Made by a program: the position numbers and the translations under genes. Positions 50,753 to 59,630 of a stretch of 64,000 bases of DNA are shown here, in pieces. How positions within the stretch are numbered: position 1 is the first letter of the stretch; each line of letters begins with the position of its first letter. Location: positions 1 through 64,000 of the forward strand of contig NZ_JALQDG010000031.1 in the NCBI RefSeq assembly GCF_023631325.1, written 5' to 3'. This DNA comes from Caballeronia sp. INDeC2. Lineage in GTDB: Bacteria; Pseudomonadota; Gammaproteobacteria; Burkholderiales; Burkholderiaceae. Below the pieces are notes generated by a model. The model was not told where the DNA came from, made no database searches, and saw nothing but the letters and a program-made list of their open reading frames with translations.

Positions 50753-51121
50753 TTGCCGTGCGGCGCTTCGCCTGCTCGCATACCGCTTGACTCCAACAAG
50801 CGTCAACTTAGCGCGGCTTCATCGAAAGACACACAAAAGCGGGCTGTCGTTCACCCCGCCGCTTATATTCATGAGAGAAATCCTGAAGAGCTTGTGAAGA
50901 AACGAGGCGAAAATCTAAAGGCCTATCTGTCTCAGCTTGGCATACCGGAAGAGAATTTCTGGATTGAGCCGCACATTCTGAGCGAAAAGGAAGCTCATGA
51001 TTCGAGAGGGAATCTGAACATTGCTCAGCTTGGTGTAACGCTATATCCGATCTGCGGAGGCGGTTGCGACCGACTCTGCAACGATCCTCGCGTTAAGCCG
51101 GTTATTAAGGCGATCAGATAG
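50753..51121 (+). pseudogene. low-GC gene remnant, OmpA-C-like C-terminal fragment
   Basis: A 122-codon frame opening at a TTG, with no ATG or ribosome site and codon use far richer in A/T-ending codons than its neighbours. The translation is protein-like: AAYIHERNPEELVKKRGENL followed by KAYLSQLGIPEENFWIEP resembles the helix of OmpA-C-like domains, where residues before a conserved Gly-(I/V) number the repeat. It ends in a Cys-rich GGGCDRLCNDPRVKP. The N-terminal part appears lost, so this is probably the 3' remnant of an acquired gene. It could alternatively be a small intact gene using TTG. Confidence 0.5.
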
Positions 51122-51188
51122 CCGAAGTCGAATTCGAGGTAACGTCGAAGCGACTGCCACCCCGACAGGCACAACGCCCACGACTCCA

Positions 51189-52277
51189 TCACCCCCTCAC
51201 CAACCTCAACGGAAAAATAACCCTCGACGCCATCAACCCCAACGTCCCGCCAAGCAGCGTCTCCCAAGCCCGCGCCGTCAGCACTTCCACCGAATGCACC
51301 CCGCTTGCCGCCATCGTCACGATGAGCACGAAAGCAAACGCCCCACACGCCACGTCATACCGCTCCGGCAACGCCATCGCGTAGGCAATCATTGCGAACG
51401 CGGACAGCGTCCACACGACGAGCGGCCAGTGCTCCGCGAGCGGCAGGCACACGATCCCGATCGGCACCCCGACGAGCGTCCCATAGATGCGTCGCCGCAC
51501 GCGCTCCGCCGTCCCGACCGCCGACGTCGCAACGACATACACGCAAGCCGTGATCGCCCACGCGGATTCCGCCAGCCCGAACGCGCGATTCAGCGCCACG
51601 ACGACGAGCGCACCGCACGCCGCCTGCAAGCCCATCGCGAACGCGGGCGATATCGCGTGCCGTCCATAAGCCGGCTCGGACGCCAGCGCCGGCAGCACGG
51701 CCGGATGCTCCGCCGGCCCGCTCAACACGCGCGGCACGATGGCCGCGAGCATCCCGATCAGCAACGCGATCAGAATCGCCCCCGAATCGCCGGGCCTGAG
51801 ATCCATCCCATAAGCGAGAAGCTGGCCGATATAAAGCTGTGAGCCGATGCCCGCGCCGGTCAGCCCGAAACGCTTCAGATAGCCCGCGAGAAACGCGCCC
51901 GTCACGAGAAGCAGCTCCGCGCCGCCGCGCCCGAACTCGCGAAGCGTCGGGCCGAAGAGCGCAAAGGTCAGCGCGCCGAACGCCGCGCCGATGCACAGAA
52001 CGGCGAGATCGCGGCTCGATTCGAAACGCGTCGTGCGCGCCTCCGACACGCTCGCCCACAGCGCGAACCCGCCCGCGAGCCCGCCGACCGACACGCCCGG
52101 CGGCACGCTCTGCGTCACGTCCTGCAACGCGCCGAGCGCCGCCGCGAGCCCATACGCGGTGACGAGCCGCAAACCCTTGATGCGCCGATGCGTGCCCGGA
52201 TCGACCTGATCGAGCCACGCGAGCGCCAGGCGCATGTGCGCATCGCCGCGCCTGTCGCCGATTTCGTGCTCATCCAT
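51189..52277 (-). CDS. FUSC family inner membrane protein
   Basis: 362 residues, about 8-10 transmembrane helices. The first group of helices (about 45-165) and a second group (about 215-345) are repeats, as in FUSC/aromatic acid exporter families, but the large cytoplasmic domain of AaeB/YccS is missing. Motifs include the R-R-R-I-Y-G-T-L-V-G-V-P-I segment (VRRRIYGTLVGVP), the core FUSC signature. The ATG at 52277 is the best start, though without a strong ribosome site. The role is likely export or membrane stress; the substrate is unknown. Confidence 0.8.
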   Translation of the reverse strand: MDEHEIGDRRGDAHMRLALAWLDQVDPGTHRRIKGLRLVTAYGLAAALGALQDVTQSVPPGVSVGGLAGGFALWASVSEARTTRFESSRDLAVLCIGAAFGALTFALFGPTLREFGRGGAELLLVTGAFLAGYLKRFGLTGAGIGSQLYIGQLLAYGMDLRPGDSGAILIALLIGMLAAIVPRVLSGPAEHPAVLPALASEPAYGRHAISPAFAMGLQAACGALVVVALNRAFGLAESAWAITACVYVVATSAVGTAERVRRRIYGTLVGVPIGIVCLPLAEHWPLVVWTLSAFAMIAYAMALPERYDVACGAFAFVLIVTMAASGVHSVEVLTARAWETLLGGTLGLMASRVIFPLRLVRG

Positions 52278-52313
52278 GAGAAGCCACCGAAGGAAACGCG
52301 TCTGCAACGCATT

Positions 52314-53252
52314 CTAGGCGATGCCGCGCGCCGGGTTCCGCCCGCGTGCGCGTTTGAGAGGGGTTTTGACGGCGCCCCGTCCCGCCGCCTCGACGATGCA
52401 GCCGGCAAGCCGCGTCGCCGCATCCGGCTCGTCCGCACGCACGCGCCGCGCGCGCTCGACGAGACCGATCTCGCGATGAAACGTATCGTCGCCGAGCTCG
52501 AGCGCCACCGCGCCACGCGGCCATGCACCGATGCCGTCCGTCACCGGCACGAGCGCCACGCCCAGGCCGCGCGCCACCAGTTGTGCGATGCCCGGCAGTT
52601 CGTCCACTTCGATCGAGTCGCGCACCGCGATGCGGCGCTTCGTCAGAAACGTGTCGACCTGCCGGCCGCCGAACGAGCGCCGGTCGTAGCGAATGAACGG
52701 CTCCGTTTCGATCAGCTCGCGCCAGTCAGCGTCCTTCTTCGCGGCGGGCGCGAGCAGTACGAACGGCTCCGCGACGAGCGTACGCCATCGCAGTTCCGCG
52801 GGCAGCGAGAACGGCGGGCGGATGATGACGGCCATGTCCATCTCGCCCGCATCGACGCTTGCCAGCAGATTGAGCGACACGCCCGGCACGAGCCGGATGC
52901 GCCACGCGGGCAGCACGCGCCGGAACGCGCTGATCGCCTCGGGCAAGAGCACCGCATGCGCCGACGCGATCGCGCCCACCGAAAGCGAGCCGCCGCGCCC
53001 GTCCTCGCCTTCCGGTTCGGCGAGACGCGCGTACAGCGCGATGAGTTCGTCGGCGAGTTCGAGCGTGCGCCGGCCTGCCTTGTTGAGCGTCGCGGAGCGG
53101 CCCGTGCGGTCGAAGAGCGCGACGCCGAGATGCGCTTCGAGACGCTGCATCTGCGCACTCACCGCCGATTGCGTCAGGCCGATATGCGCGCCCGCGCCCG
53201 CGAACGTGCCGTGGCGCGCCACCGCGATAAAAGTCTGAAGTTCGCGCAGCAT
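52314..53252 (-). CDS. LysR family transcriptional regulator
   Basis: 312 residues. HTH domain 1-60: LQTFIAVARHGTFAGAGAHI and TQSAVSAQMQRLEAHLGVAL. The effector domain is about 90-290. The C-terminus is Arg-rich (GRGAVKTPLKRARGRN). It is divergent from the VOC protein gene with a 115-bp gap carrying a dyad, so it probably regulates that gene. The ligand is unknown. Confidence 0.9.
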   Translation of the reverse strand: MLRELQTFIAVARHGTFAGAGAHIGLTQSAVSAQMQRLEAHLGVALFDRTGRSATLNKAGRRTLELADELIALYARLAEPEGEDGRGGSLSVGAIASAHAVLLPEAISAFRRVLPAWRIRLVPGVSLNLLASVDAGEMDMAVIIRPPFSLPAELRWRTLVAEPFVLLAPAAKKDADWRELIETEPFIRYDRRSFGGRQVDTFLTKRRIAVRDSIEVDELPGIAQLVARGLGVALVPVTDGIGAWPRGAVALELGDDTFHREIGLVERARRVRADEPDAATRLAGCIVEAAGRGAVKTPLKRARGRNPARGIA

Positions 53253-53267
53253 GTCGATTCATCGAAA

Positions 53268-53292
53268 ATATTGGGGCTGACTCCCTCAATAT
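53268..53292. promoter_or_regulatory. LysR-type operator dyad
   Basis: Left arm ATATTGGGGC and right arm CCCTCAATAT lie around a 5-bp centre. Eight of ten positions pair. It contains the T-N11-A spacing expected of LysR sites and lies 16 bp from the LysR start and about 75 bp from the VOC gene. Confidence 0.55.
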
Positions 53293-53367
53293 ATCGTTTT
53301 TCAACACGTTTATTCATCAATAAACTGAGGGGCACTGGTCCCCCCATATCGAACAAGGAGTCACGCC

Positions 53368-53781
53368 ATGCCGCCGTTCCACCTCGCGTTCCCCGTCCAC
53401 AGCCTCGCCGCCGCGCGCGAGTTCTACGGCGAGTTGCTCGGCTGCCCGGAAGGCCGCAGTTCCGACGCCTGGGTCGATTTCGATTTCTATGGGCATCAGA
53501 TCGTCGCGCATCTCGCGCCCGAAGAAACCGGACATGGTTCGACGAGCGCCGTCGATGGCGACGCGGTACCGCTGCGCCACTTCGGCGTCGTGCTGTCGAT
53601 CCCGCAATGGGAAGAACTGGCCGACAAGCTGCGCGCCGCGGGCACGCGCTTCGTCATCGAGCCGCATGTGCGCTTCAAGGGCGAAGTCGGCGAACAGGCG
53701 ACGATGTTCTTCCTCGATCCGTCGGGCAACGCGGTCGAGATCAAGGCGTTCGCGGATATGTCGTCGCTGTTCGCGAAGTAA
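53368..53781 (+). CDS. VOC family (glyoxalase/dioxygenase-fold) protein
   Basis: 137 residues, two beta-alpha-beta-beta-beta modules. His at FHLAFPVHSL, then DFYGHQIVAHLAP and a second-module His/Glu pattern RHFGVVLS and GNAVEIKAFADM give the metal-binding triad. Such proteins are glyoxalases, dioxygenases or antibiotic-binding proteins. The short ligand pocket fits a glyoxalase-like enzyme, but the substrate is not evident. AAGGAG precedes the ATG by 8 nt. It is probably controlled by the divergent LysR gene. Confidence 0.85.
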   Translation: MPPFHLAFPVHSLAAAREFYGELLGCPEGRSSDAWVDFDFYGHQIVAHLAPEETGHGSTSAVDGDAVPLRHFGVVLSIPQWEELADKLRAAGTRFVIEPHVRFKGEVGEQATMFFLDPSGNAVEIKAFADMSSLFAK

Positions 53782-53801
53782 GACTTCGATAGACCCAAAA
53801 G

Positions 53802-53831
53802 CGAACGGGACGCCATGCGGCGTCCCGTTCG
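53802..53831. terminator. bidirectional terminator hairpin
   Basis: A perfect 13-bp stem, CGAACGGGACGCC and its complement, with a 4-nt loop ATGC. It lies between the convergent VOC gene and the small exported protein gene. The minus-strand transcript continues into CTTTTGGG, giving a short T-run. Confidence 0.8.
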
Positions 53832-53853
53832 TCATGTCATCCCGCTTGATGCG

Positions 53854-54132
53854 TCACTGGCCCGAGCCGCTCGCGCTGACCGGCGCGCCCGGTCCGCTCG
53901 GCGTCGCCGTGCCGCCCGGCGCGTCGGACGGGCCCGCGTTCATCGGGCTCTTTTGCATCTTCTTCGAATGCGTGGACTTGTGGGACTTCGACTGCGCGTG
54001 CTGCGTCGTCGTTTGCGCGTTGTCGCCGGCCTGCAAGCCCGTGGTCGAGCTCGGCGGATTGTCCTGCGCGAAAGCGGAGGCACACACGAGAGCGAAAGCG
54101 CCGGCAGCGGCGGAAAGGGCGAAACGTTTCAT
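53854..54132 (-). CDS. small periplasmic protein with low-complexity tail
   Basis: 92 residues. The signal peptide MKRFALSAAAGAFALVCASAFA is cleaved before QDNPP. The mature part has a Thr/Gln/His/Lys-rich middle (HAQSKSHKSTHSKKMQKSP) and a Pro/Gly/Ala end; no domain is seen. AGGAG lies 8 nt before the ATG. Function unknown. It resembles the many small exported proteins encoded beside transporters in this group. Confidence 0.75.
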   Translation of the reverse strand: MKRFALSAAAGAFALVCASAFAQDNPPSSTTGLQAGDNAQTTTQHAQSKSHKSTHSKKMQKSPMNAGPSDAPGGTATPSGPGAPVSASGSGQ

Positions 54133-54295
54133 ATCGGACACTCCTGTTGGCTGTTTGCGAAATGCGATGTTTGCGGCGGGTTCTGCCTGCTGGCCGCGAC
54201 GCCTGGAGCCGCGGCCGGTTCGCACGATACGAGTCAGCACGCGACATGCCACGGTCTGACGATTCGCAAACGGAGTGCCGTCGAATGAAAGGCGT

Positions 54296-55834
54296 TCAGG
54301 TTCTGAACACCGAGACCGCGCGCTTCAACTCCTCGGCCTGAACGGCGAGCGCGGCGGCAGCAGCCGTCGCCTGCTCGACGAGCGCCGTGTTCTGCTGCGT
54401 GACGGCGTCCATCTGCGTGATCGCGACGCCGACCTGCTCGATGCCCTGCGTCTGCTGCGACGAAGCCGACGAGATCTCGTTCATGATGTCGTTCACGCGC
54501 GTGACCGACGTGAGAATGTGCTTCATCGTGTCGCCGGATTGCTGGGCGAGATCCTGCCCCGCCGTGACGTTCGTCACCGATTCGTCGATGAGCGTCTTCA
54601 CGTCCTTCGCCGCCGCCGCGCAACGTTGCGCGAGCGCGCGCACTTCCGATGCGACCACCGCGAAGCCGCGCCCATGCTCGCCCGCGCGCGCCGCTTCGAC
54701 CGCCGCGTTCAACGCGAGAATGTTGGTCTGGAACGCGATGCCTTCGATCACGCCGATGATATCGACGATCTTCTCCGAGCTCCCCGCGATCTTGTCCATC
54801 GTCGCGACGACGCCGAGCACGACGCCGCTGCCGCTTTCGACCGTCGACGACGCGCTCGCCGCGAGCTGGCTCGCCTGCCCCGCGTTGTCGGAATTGAGGC
54901 GCACGGTCGACGTGAGCTCTTCCATGCTCGATGCAGTTTCCGCGAGCGAAGCCGCCTGCTCTTCGGTACGCGACGACAGATCGTGATGGCCGTCGGCGAT
55001 TTCGCGCGACGCCGCCGTGATGCCGTCCGCGACGAGCTTGATCTGCGCGATCGTCTGCGTGAGGCGCGACTGCATCGCGTGCATCGAATGCATGAGGCTC
55101 GAATCGTCGCCCGGCTTCACCTGCACGGACTGCGCTAGATCGCCCGCCGCGATGCGCTGACACACGATCGACACATCGCGCGGATCGCCGCCGATGCTCT
55201 TCAGCACGCCGCGGATGATGAGCGACATCGCGAGCGTCAACGCCGCGCCGATCACGCCGATGAGCATGAGCGACCTCAGCACGATCGCGTGAAAGGCCGC
55301 GTCGATATCGTCGATGTATGCGCCCGTGTAGACGTGCCAGTCCCATTCGTGCACGTAGTCGCCGTAGGTCAGCTTTTGCAGCGGCTCGGTCTCGCCGGGC
55401 TTCGGATAGAGATAGGTCGTGACATGCGAGCCGTCGAGACCGTGCTTGACGATTTCGCCGGTGAAATGCTTGCCGGTGGCATCGACGAAATCGTTGATCT
55501 TGTTTTCCGTGTCCGGGCGCACGGGGTTGAGCACCTGAAACATCTTCGAATCGAGGATACCGAGATAACCGCTCGCGCCGTAGCGGATCGCGCGCACGCT
55601 GGCGATCGCCAGCTTCTTCGCTTCGTCCTCGGGCAGCGCGCCGCTTTGCGCCTGCTTGACGTAGAACCTGACGACGCTCGTCGCCGATTGAACCTGTTCG
55701 GCAAGCGCGTTTTCACGGTTGCGCATCAGCGAGTGTTTCGTGGAGATCGCGTTGAGCGCGCATAGAAGAATCAGACTGAGCCATACGAAGCCCACGGTGC
55801 TCATGAGCTTGGTCTTGAAGGATAGTTTTTTCAC
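54296..55834 (-). CDS. methyl-accepting chemotaxis protein
   Basis: 512 residues. Transmembrane helix 1 (about 10-30) is followed by a periplasmic single-Cache-like domain (about 40-185) with the GYLGILD/YPKPGETEPLQKLTYGDYVHEWDWHVYTG pattern (read in parts), helix 2 (about 190-212), HAMP, and a cytoplasmic coiled coil with the signalling tip EGIAFQTNILALNAAVEAAR. The GTG at 55834 gives a normal length; the frame extends upstream without protein-like sequence. No C-terminal CheR/CheB-binding pentapeptide is present. The ligand is unknown. Confidence 0.88.
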   Translation of the reverse strand: MKKLSFKTKLMSTVGFVWLSLILLCALNAISTKHSLMRNRENALAEQVQSATSVVRFYVKQAQSGALPEDEAKKLAIASVRAIRYGASGYLGILDSKMFQVLNPVRPDTENKINDFVDATGKHFTGEIVKHGLDGSHVTTYLYPKPGETEPLQKLTYGDYVHEWDWHVYTGAYIDDIDAAFHAIVLRSLMLIGVIGAALTLAMSLIIRGVLKSIGGDPRDVSIVCQRIAAGDLAQSVQVKPGDDSSLMHSMHAMQSRLTQTIAQIKLVADGITAASREIADGHHDLSSRTEEQAASLAETASSMEELTSTVRLNSDNAGQASQLAASASSTVESGSGVVLGVVATMDKIAGSSEKIVDIIGVIEGIAFQTNILALNAAVEAARAGEHGRGFAVVASEVRALAQRCAAAAKDVKTLIDESVTNVTAGQDLAQQSGDTMKHILTSVTRVNDIMNEISSASSQQTQGIEQVGVAITQMDAVTQQNTALVEQATAAAAALAVQAEELKRAVSVFRT

Positions 55835-56083
55835 GATCTGGTTGAAGGAGCCGATGAAAGCGCCGGGGCAGGCGCTCGCTTTGCGGCTTGCGATCGTGGC
55901 CGTCTTACGTTTGCGTCGAGAGCCGCAACGTGGCCCTGCAATCGAAAGCCGTATGCAACTTAACGGCAAGCGGATTGCGTTCTTGAGGCGTCGGAGCAGC
56001 CCGCGATGCGGGCCGTGTAGAGAGAAACGCCCCGCATGACCGAAGCCACGCGAGGCGCTATGTCTGACGAAAACCGCGCTGGA

Positions 56084-57448
56084 TCAATGCCCGACCGGCT
56101 CCGTTGCCTTGAGGTCGCTCGCCATCGCCGTCTGCGGATGCGCGGCCTGCTTGATGAGGAGCGCGACCGCCGAGACGATCCCCGCCACCGCGATCGTCGC
56201 GAAGATGCCGCCGAAGGTGAAATGCAGGCGCGTCAGTTCGGCGACAAGGAACGACCCCGCGATGCCGCCGAAGCGCCCGATGCCCAGCATCCACGCGACG
56301 CCCGTGCCGCGGCCCTGCGTCGGATAGAACGCGGCGGCAAGCGCGGGCATCGACGATTGCGCGGTGTTCATCAGCACGCCCGCGAGGAACACGACGAGCA
56401 CGAGCATGCCGACGTTGCCCACGGCCTGGCCGATCATATACACGCTCACGGCGGTGAGCGCATAGCATGCCGCGATGATGCGGTTCGCGTTGAACTTGTC
56501 CATCAGCACGCCGCACAGCACCGCGCCGACGCCGCCGAGCGGGAACAGCGCGGAGATGAGCGTCGCTTTCTGCGGCGTCAGTCCGGATTCCTTGAGCAGG
56601 ATCGGCATCCAGTTTATCGACGCGTAGAAGATCACGAGGCCCATGAAGTAGGCGAGCCACAGCATGATCGAGCCGACGATGTACGAGCGCGACAGCACCA
56701 CGCTCATGCCGCTCTGCCCCGCCGCGGCGGGCGCGGCTTCGGTCATGAAGAACGAGCCCGCCTGCATCGCGTCGGACGAGATGCGCGCGAGCGTCGCGCG
56801 AATCTTCTCGACGGGCTTCGCCTTCGCCACCAGATAGCGCACCGATTCCGGCAGCGTCGCGATGAGCAGCACCGACAACACGAGCGGCGCGATGCCGCCG
56901 AGCATCAGCACGCTGCGCCAGCCGAAGTGCGGAATCATCCACGCCGCGAGAAAGCCGCCGAATGCCGCGCCGAGCGGAAAGCCGCAGAACATCAGATTGA
57001 TGAGCGTTGCGCGGCGGTTGTCGGGGCAGAACTCGCTCATCATCGTGACGGCGTTCGGCATGGCCGCGCCGAGACCAACGCCGGTGATGAAACGCAGCGC
57101 CGTCAGTTGCGTGATGTCCGCGGCGAACGACGACGCGAGACACGCGACGCCGAAAAGCAGCACCGACGAAAGCAGCATCGCGCGGCGGCCGAGCTTGTCC
57201 GACAGCGGCCCGGAAAGCAGCGCGCCCGCGGCGAGCCCGAAGAGCGCCGCGCTCAGAACGGGCGCGAGCGCGGGCCGGCTGATGTGCCATTCGTTGACGA
57301 GCGAAGGCGCGATGAAACCGATCGCGGCGGTATCGAAACCATCCAGCAGGACGATCACGAAGCACATCACGAAGATGAGCCACTGAAACGGCGAGAACGG
57401 ATGCTCGTTGATGAACGTCTGTACGTTCACGGCAGGACTTCTACTCAC
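56084..57448 (-). CDS. MFS transporter, AAHS (aromatic acid:H+ symporter) subfamily
   Basis: 454 residues, 12 transmembrane helices. FVIVLLDGFDTAAIGFIAPS (about 33-52) carries the conserved D-G-(F/Y)-D motif of helix 1 in this subfamily, and motif A is GPLSDKLGRRAML. The second half has PLGGVGAVLCGVLMDKFNAN. Family members import benzoate-type acids such as 4-hydroxybenzoate or protocatechuate. The GTG at 57448 (GGGA 5 nt upstream) gives the usual length. No aromatic-degradation genes are adjacent. Confidence 0.87.
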   Translation of the reverse strand: MSRSPAVNVQTFINEHPFSPFQWLIFVMCFVIVLLDGFDTAAIGFIAPSLVNEWHISRPALAPVLSAALFGLAAGALLSGPLSDKLGRRAMLLSSVLLFGVACLASSFAADITQLTALRFITGVGLGAAMPNAVTMMSEFCPDNRRATLINLMFCGFPLGAAFGGFLAAWMIPHFGWRSVLMLGGIAPLVLSVLLIATLPESVRYLVAKAKPVEKIRATLARISSDAMQAGSFFMTEAAPAAAGQSGMSVVLSRSYIVGSIMLWLAYFMGLVIFYASINWMPILLKESGLTPQKATLISALFPLGGVGAVLCGVLMDKFNANRIIAACYALTAVSVYMIGQAVGNVGMLVLVVFLAGVLMNTAQSSMPALAAAFYPTQGRGTGVAWMLGIGRFGGIAGSFLVAELTRLHFTFGGIFATIAVAGIVSAVALLIKQAAHPQTAMASDLKATEPVGH

Positions 57449-57644
57449 TTCATTCCCTTTTCTATGATGGACACGCGCCTTTCGAGGTCGCAATCCTGAA
57501 ACTGAAACCGCTTCCCGCCGGCGTTTTTATCGTTGTCGTGCGAGCCGCAGACCCGGGTCGTCGCATGGAAATCGGCGTGAAATGTTCGTTAGACGAACAG
57601 CGATTCACATAGCGAACACGCGTGTGAGCGTACTGAAGAAGCTT

Positions 57645-57685
57645 GCGCTTCGTCAACGCGGGCTTACCCGCGTATGACGAAGCGC
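57645..57685. terminator. strong 18-bp hairpin after phnM
   Basis: The stem is GCGCTTCGTCA plus ACGCGGG (57645-57662) against CCCGCGT and TGACGAAGCGC (57667-57685), with a 4-nt CTTA loop and one bulged A at 57674. It follows phnM by 40 bp on the minus strand, so it likely terminates the C-P lyase operon. No long T-run follows. Confidence 0.7.
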
Positions 57686-57725
57686 TGACGTGTGGCTGTC
57701 GGAGAAGGAAAAGAAGCGCCGCGCG

Positions 57726-58859
57726 TCAGGCTACGCGCCGTCCCGCGCGATAGGTTTCGCGCGGAACCTGCAGGCCGTCCACAGACGCGACGCGCACGAG
57801 GTCCGCGCGCAGGCCCGTCGTGATCGCGCCGCGGTCGGTCAGACCGGCCGCATGCGCCGGCGCCCACGACACCGTCGCGACCGCGCGCGGCAGCGGCCAG
57901 CCCGCCTTGGTCACGAGATCGAACACGGCGATCAGCAGACTCGACGGCACGTAGTCCGACGACAGAATATCGAGCAGCCCTTCGCGCGCCAGTTCGAGCG
58001 CCGACACGTTGCCCGAATGCGAGCCGCCGCGCACCACGTTCGGCGCGCCCATGATCGTCGCGATGCCGTGCTCGCGCGCGGCGCGGGCGGCGTCGAAGGT
58101 CGTCGGAAATTCGGCGAGCGCGATGCCGTCGCGCGCCGCTTCCTCGACGTGCTCCACGAGCGTGTCGTCGTGGCTCGCGAGCGAAATGTTCAAGCCCTTG
58201 CAACGCGCGACGATATCCGCGCGATGCTTCGCCGCATAACGCGCCTGATGTTCCGCCAGTTCGGCGAGGATCTTGTTCGTGTGCTCGTCGCTCCATTTGC
58301 CGTGACGCTCCTGATACTTGCGCCACTTCTCGTGGTCCTGCCATTGGCGCTGCCCCGGCGTGTGATCCATCACCGACGCGAGCCTGAAAAGCGGATGCGA
58401 CGAGAGCGAATCGAATACTTCGACGACATCCGTCGTGCCCACTTCGCAACGCAGATGCAGAAAGTGATCCGCGCGCAAAAGATCGCGCTCGACGAATTTG
58501 CCGATCGACTTCGCGCATTGCACCTGAAGCTCCCGGCCGCGCACGCCGTCTTCGGGACGCGAACCTACGCCGAGCGCATCGAACACGGTCGTGATCCCTG
58601 CGGACGCCACCTGCGCATCATGGACGATGATCGCCGCTTCGTGATTCCACAGCACGCCCGGACGCGGCGCGAGATGCTTTTCGATGTTGTCCGTATGCAG
58701 TTCGACGAAGCCCGGCAGCATGTAATCGCCGTCCCAGTCCACGGCTTCGCGCGCCGCCGTATTGCCCGGCGCGATCTCCGCGATGCGTCCGTCCTCGACA
58801 CGCACGGTGCCCGTGAACTCCTCGTCGCGCGTCACGATGCGCGCATTCTTGATCAGCAT
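57726..58859 (-). CDS. phnM: alpha-D-ribose 1-methylphosphonate 5-triphosphate diphosphatase
   Basis: 377 residues, amidohydrolase superfamily. It removes pyrophosphate from the 5'-triphosphate intermediate in C-P bond cleavage. Metal ligands are in PGFVELHTDNIEKH (HxD-type), LHLRCEV, ASHDDT and the final Asp in RADLVRV region. Length and opening LIKNARIVTRDEEF are typical. It is the last gene of the phn operon and overlaps phnL by 7 bp (58853-58859). The hairpin downstream marks the operon end. Confidence 0.95.
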   Translation of the reverse strand: MLIKNARIVTRDEEFTGTVRVEDGRIAEIAPGNTAAREAVDWDGDYMLPGFVELHTDNIEKHLAPRPGVLWNHEAAIIVHDAQVASAGITTVFDALGVGSRPEDGVRGRELQVQCAKSIGKFVERDLLRADHFLHLRCEVGTTDVVEVFDSLSSHPLFRLASVMDHTPGQRQWQDHEKWRKYQERHGKWSDEHTNKILAELAEHQARYAAKHRADIVARCKGLNISLASHDDTLVEHVEEAARDGIALAEFPTTFDAARAAREHGIATIMGAPNVVRGGSHSGNVSALELAREGLLDILSSDYVPSSLLIAVFDLVTKAGWPLPRAVATVSWAPAHAAGLTDRGAITTGLRADLVRVASVDGLQVPRETYRAGRRVA

Positions 58860-59620
58860 GTCTGCAACACTCCCGAATCGTTTTGAACGGATGCGGCGCT
58901 GGCGTTTTCGAGCCGCACGATGCGGGTCGCGACGCGCTCGCGCGTGTCCTCGTCATGAAAGATGCCCACGATCGCCGCGCCTTGCCCGCGCGCATCGACG
59001 ATCAGATCGGCGACCACGTCGCGGTTTTCGGCATCGAGCGACGCGGTGGGCTCATCGAGCAGCAAGAGCGGATGCGCCGCGATCAGCCCGCGCGCGATGT
59101 TCACGCGCTGCTGCTCGCCGCCCGAGAACGTCGCGGGCGCGAGCGCCCACAGGCGTCGCGGCACGTTGAGGCGTTCGAGCAATGCGCTCGCGCGTTCGCG
59201 CGCTTCGTCTTCATCGACGCCGCGCGACACGAGCGGCTCCGCGACGAGATCGAGCGACGACACACGCGGGATCGCGCGCAGGAACTGGCTGACATAGCCC
59301 ATCGTCGTATTGCGCAAGCGAATGATCTCGTGCGGCGCGGCTTGGGTCAGCACGATATGGCGCGATGCACGGCTATCGTCGCGAATCGCGATGGCGCCGC
59401 GCGTCGCGAGATAGTTGCCGTACATGCAGCGCAGGAACGTGCTCTTGCCTGCACCGGATGCGCCCGCGAGCACGACACATTCGCCGCGTTCGACATCGAG
59501 CGAAACGCCCGACAGCGCGGCGATACGCACGCCGCCCTGCTGATGCAGCGTGAAAGTCTTTTCGATGCCGCGGGCCTGCAGCATCAGCTTGTCGTTCGTG
59601 ACAAAGGCATTCATGGTCAT
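58853..59620 (-). CDS. phnL: C-P lyase ABC-like protein PhnL
   Basis: 255 residues. Walker A AGASGAGKST, signature FSGGEQQRVNIARGL, Walker B LLLLDEPTASLDAENR and H-loop FHDEDT. It is a non-transport ATPase of the C-P lyase system. The ATG at 59620 (GAGG 8 nt upstream) is preferred to one two codons later. It follows phnK by 10 bp. Confidence 0.94.
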   Translation of the reverse strand: MTMNAFVTNDKLMLQARGIEKTFTLHQQGGVRIAALSGVSLDVERGECVVLAGASGAGKSTFLRCMYGNYLATRGAIAIRDDSRASRHIVLTQAAPHEIIRLRNTTMGYVSQFLRAIPRVSSLDLVAEPLVSRGVDEDEARERASALLERLNVPRRLWALAPATFSGGEQQRVNIARGLIAAHPLLLLDEPTASLDAENRDVVADLIVDARGQGAAIVGIFHDEDTRERVATRIVRLENASAASVQNDSGVLQTC

Positions 59621-59630
59621 GTCTCGCACC

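Noticed and set aside
56036..57499. A 487-codon plus-strand frame over the AAHS transporter
   Set aside because: Highly charged, repetitive Arg/Glu/His sequence; the minus-strand MFS protein has all 12 helices.
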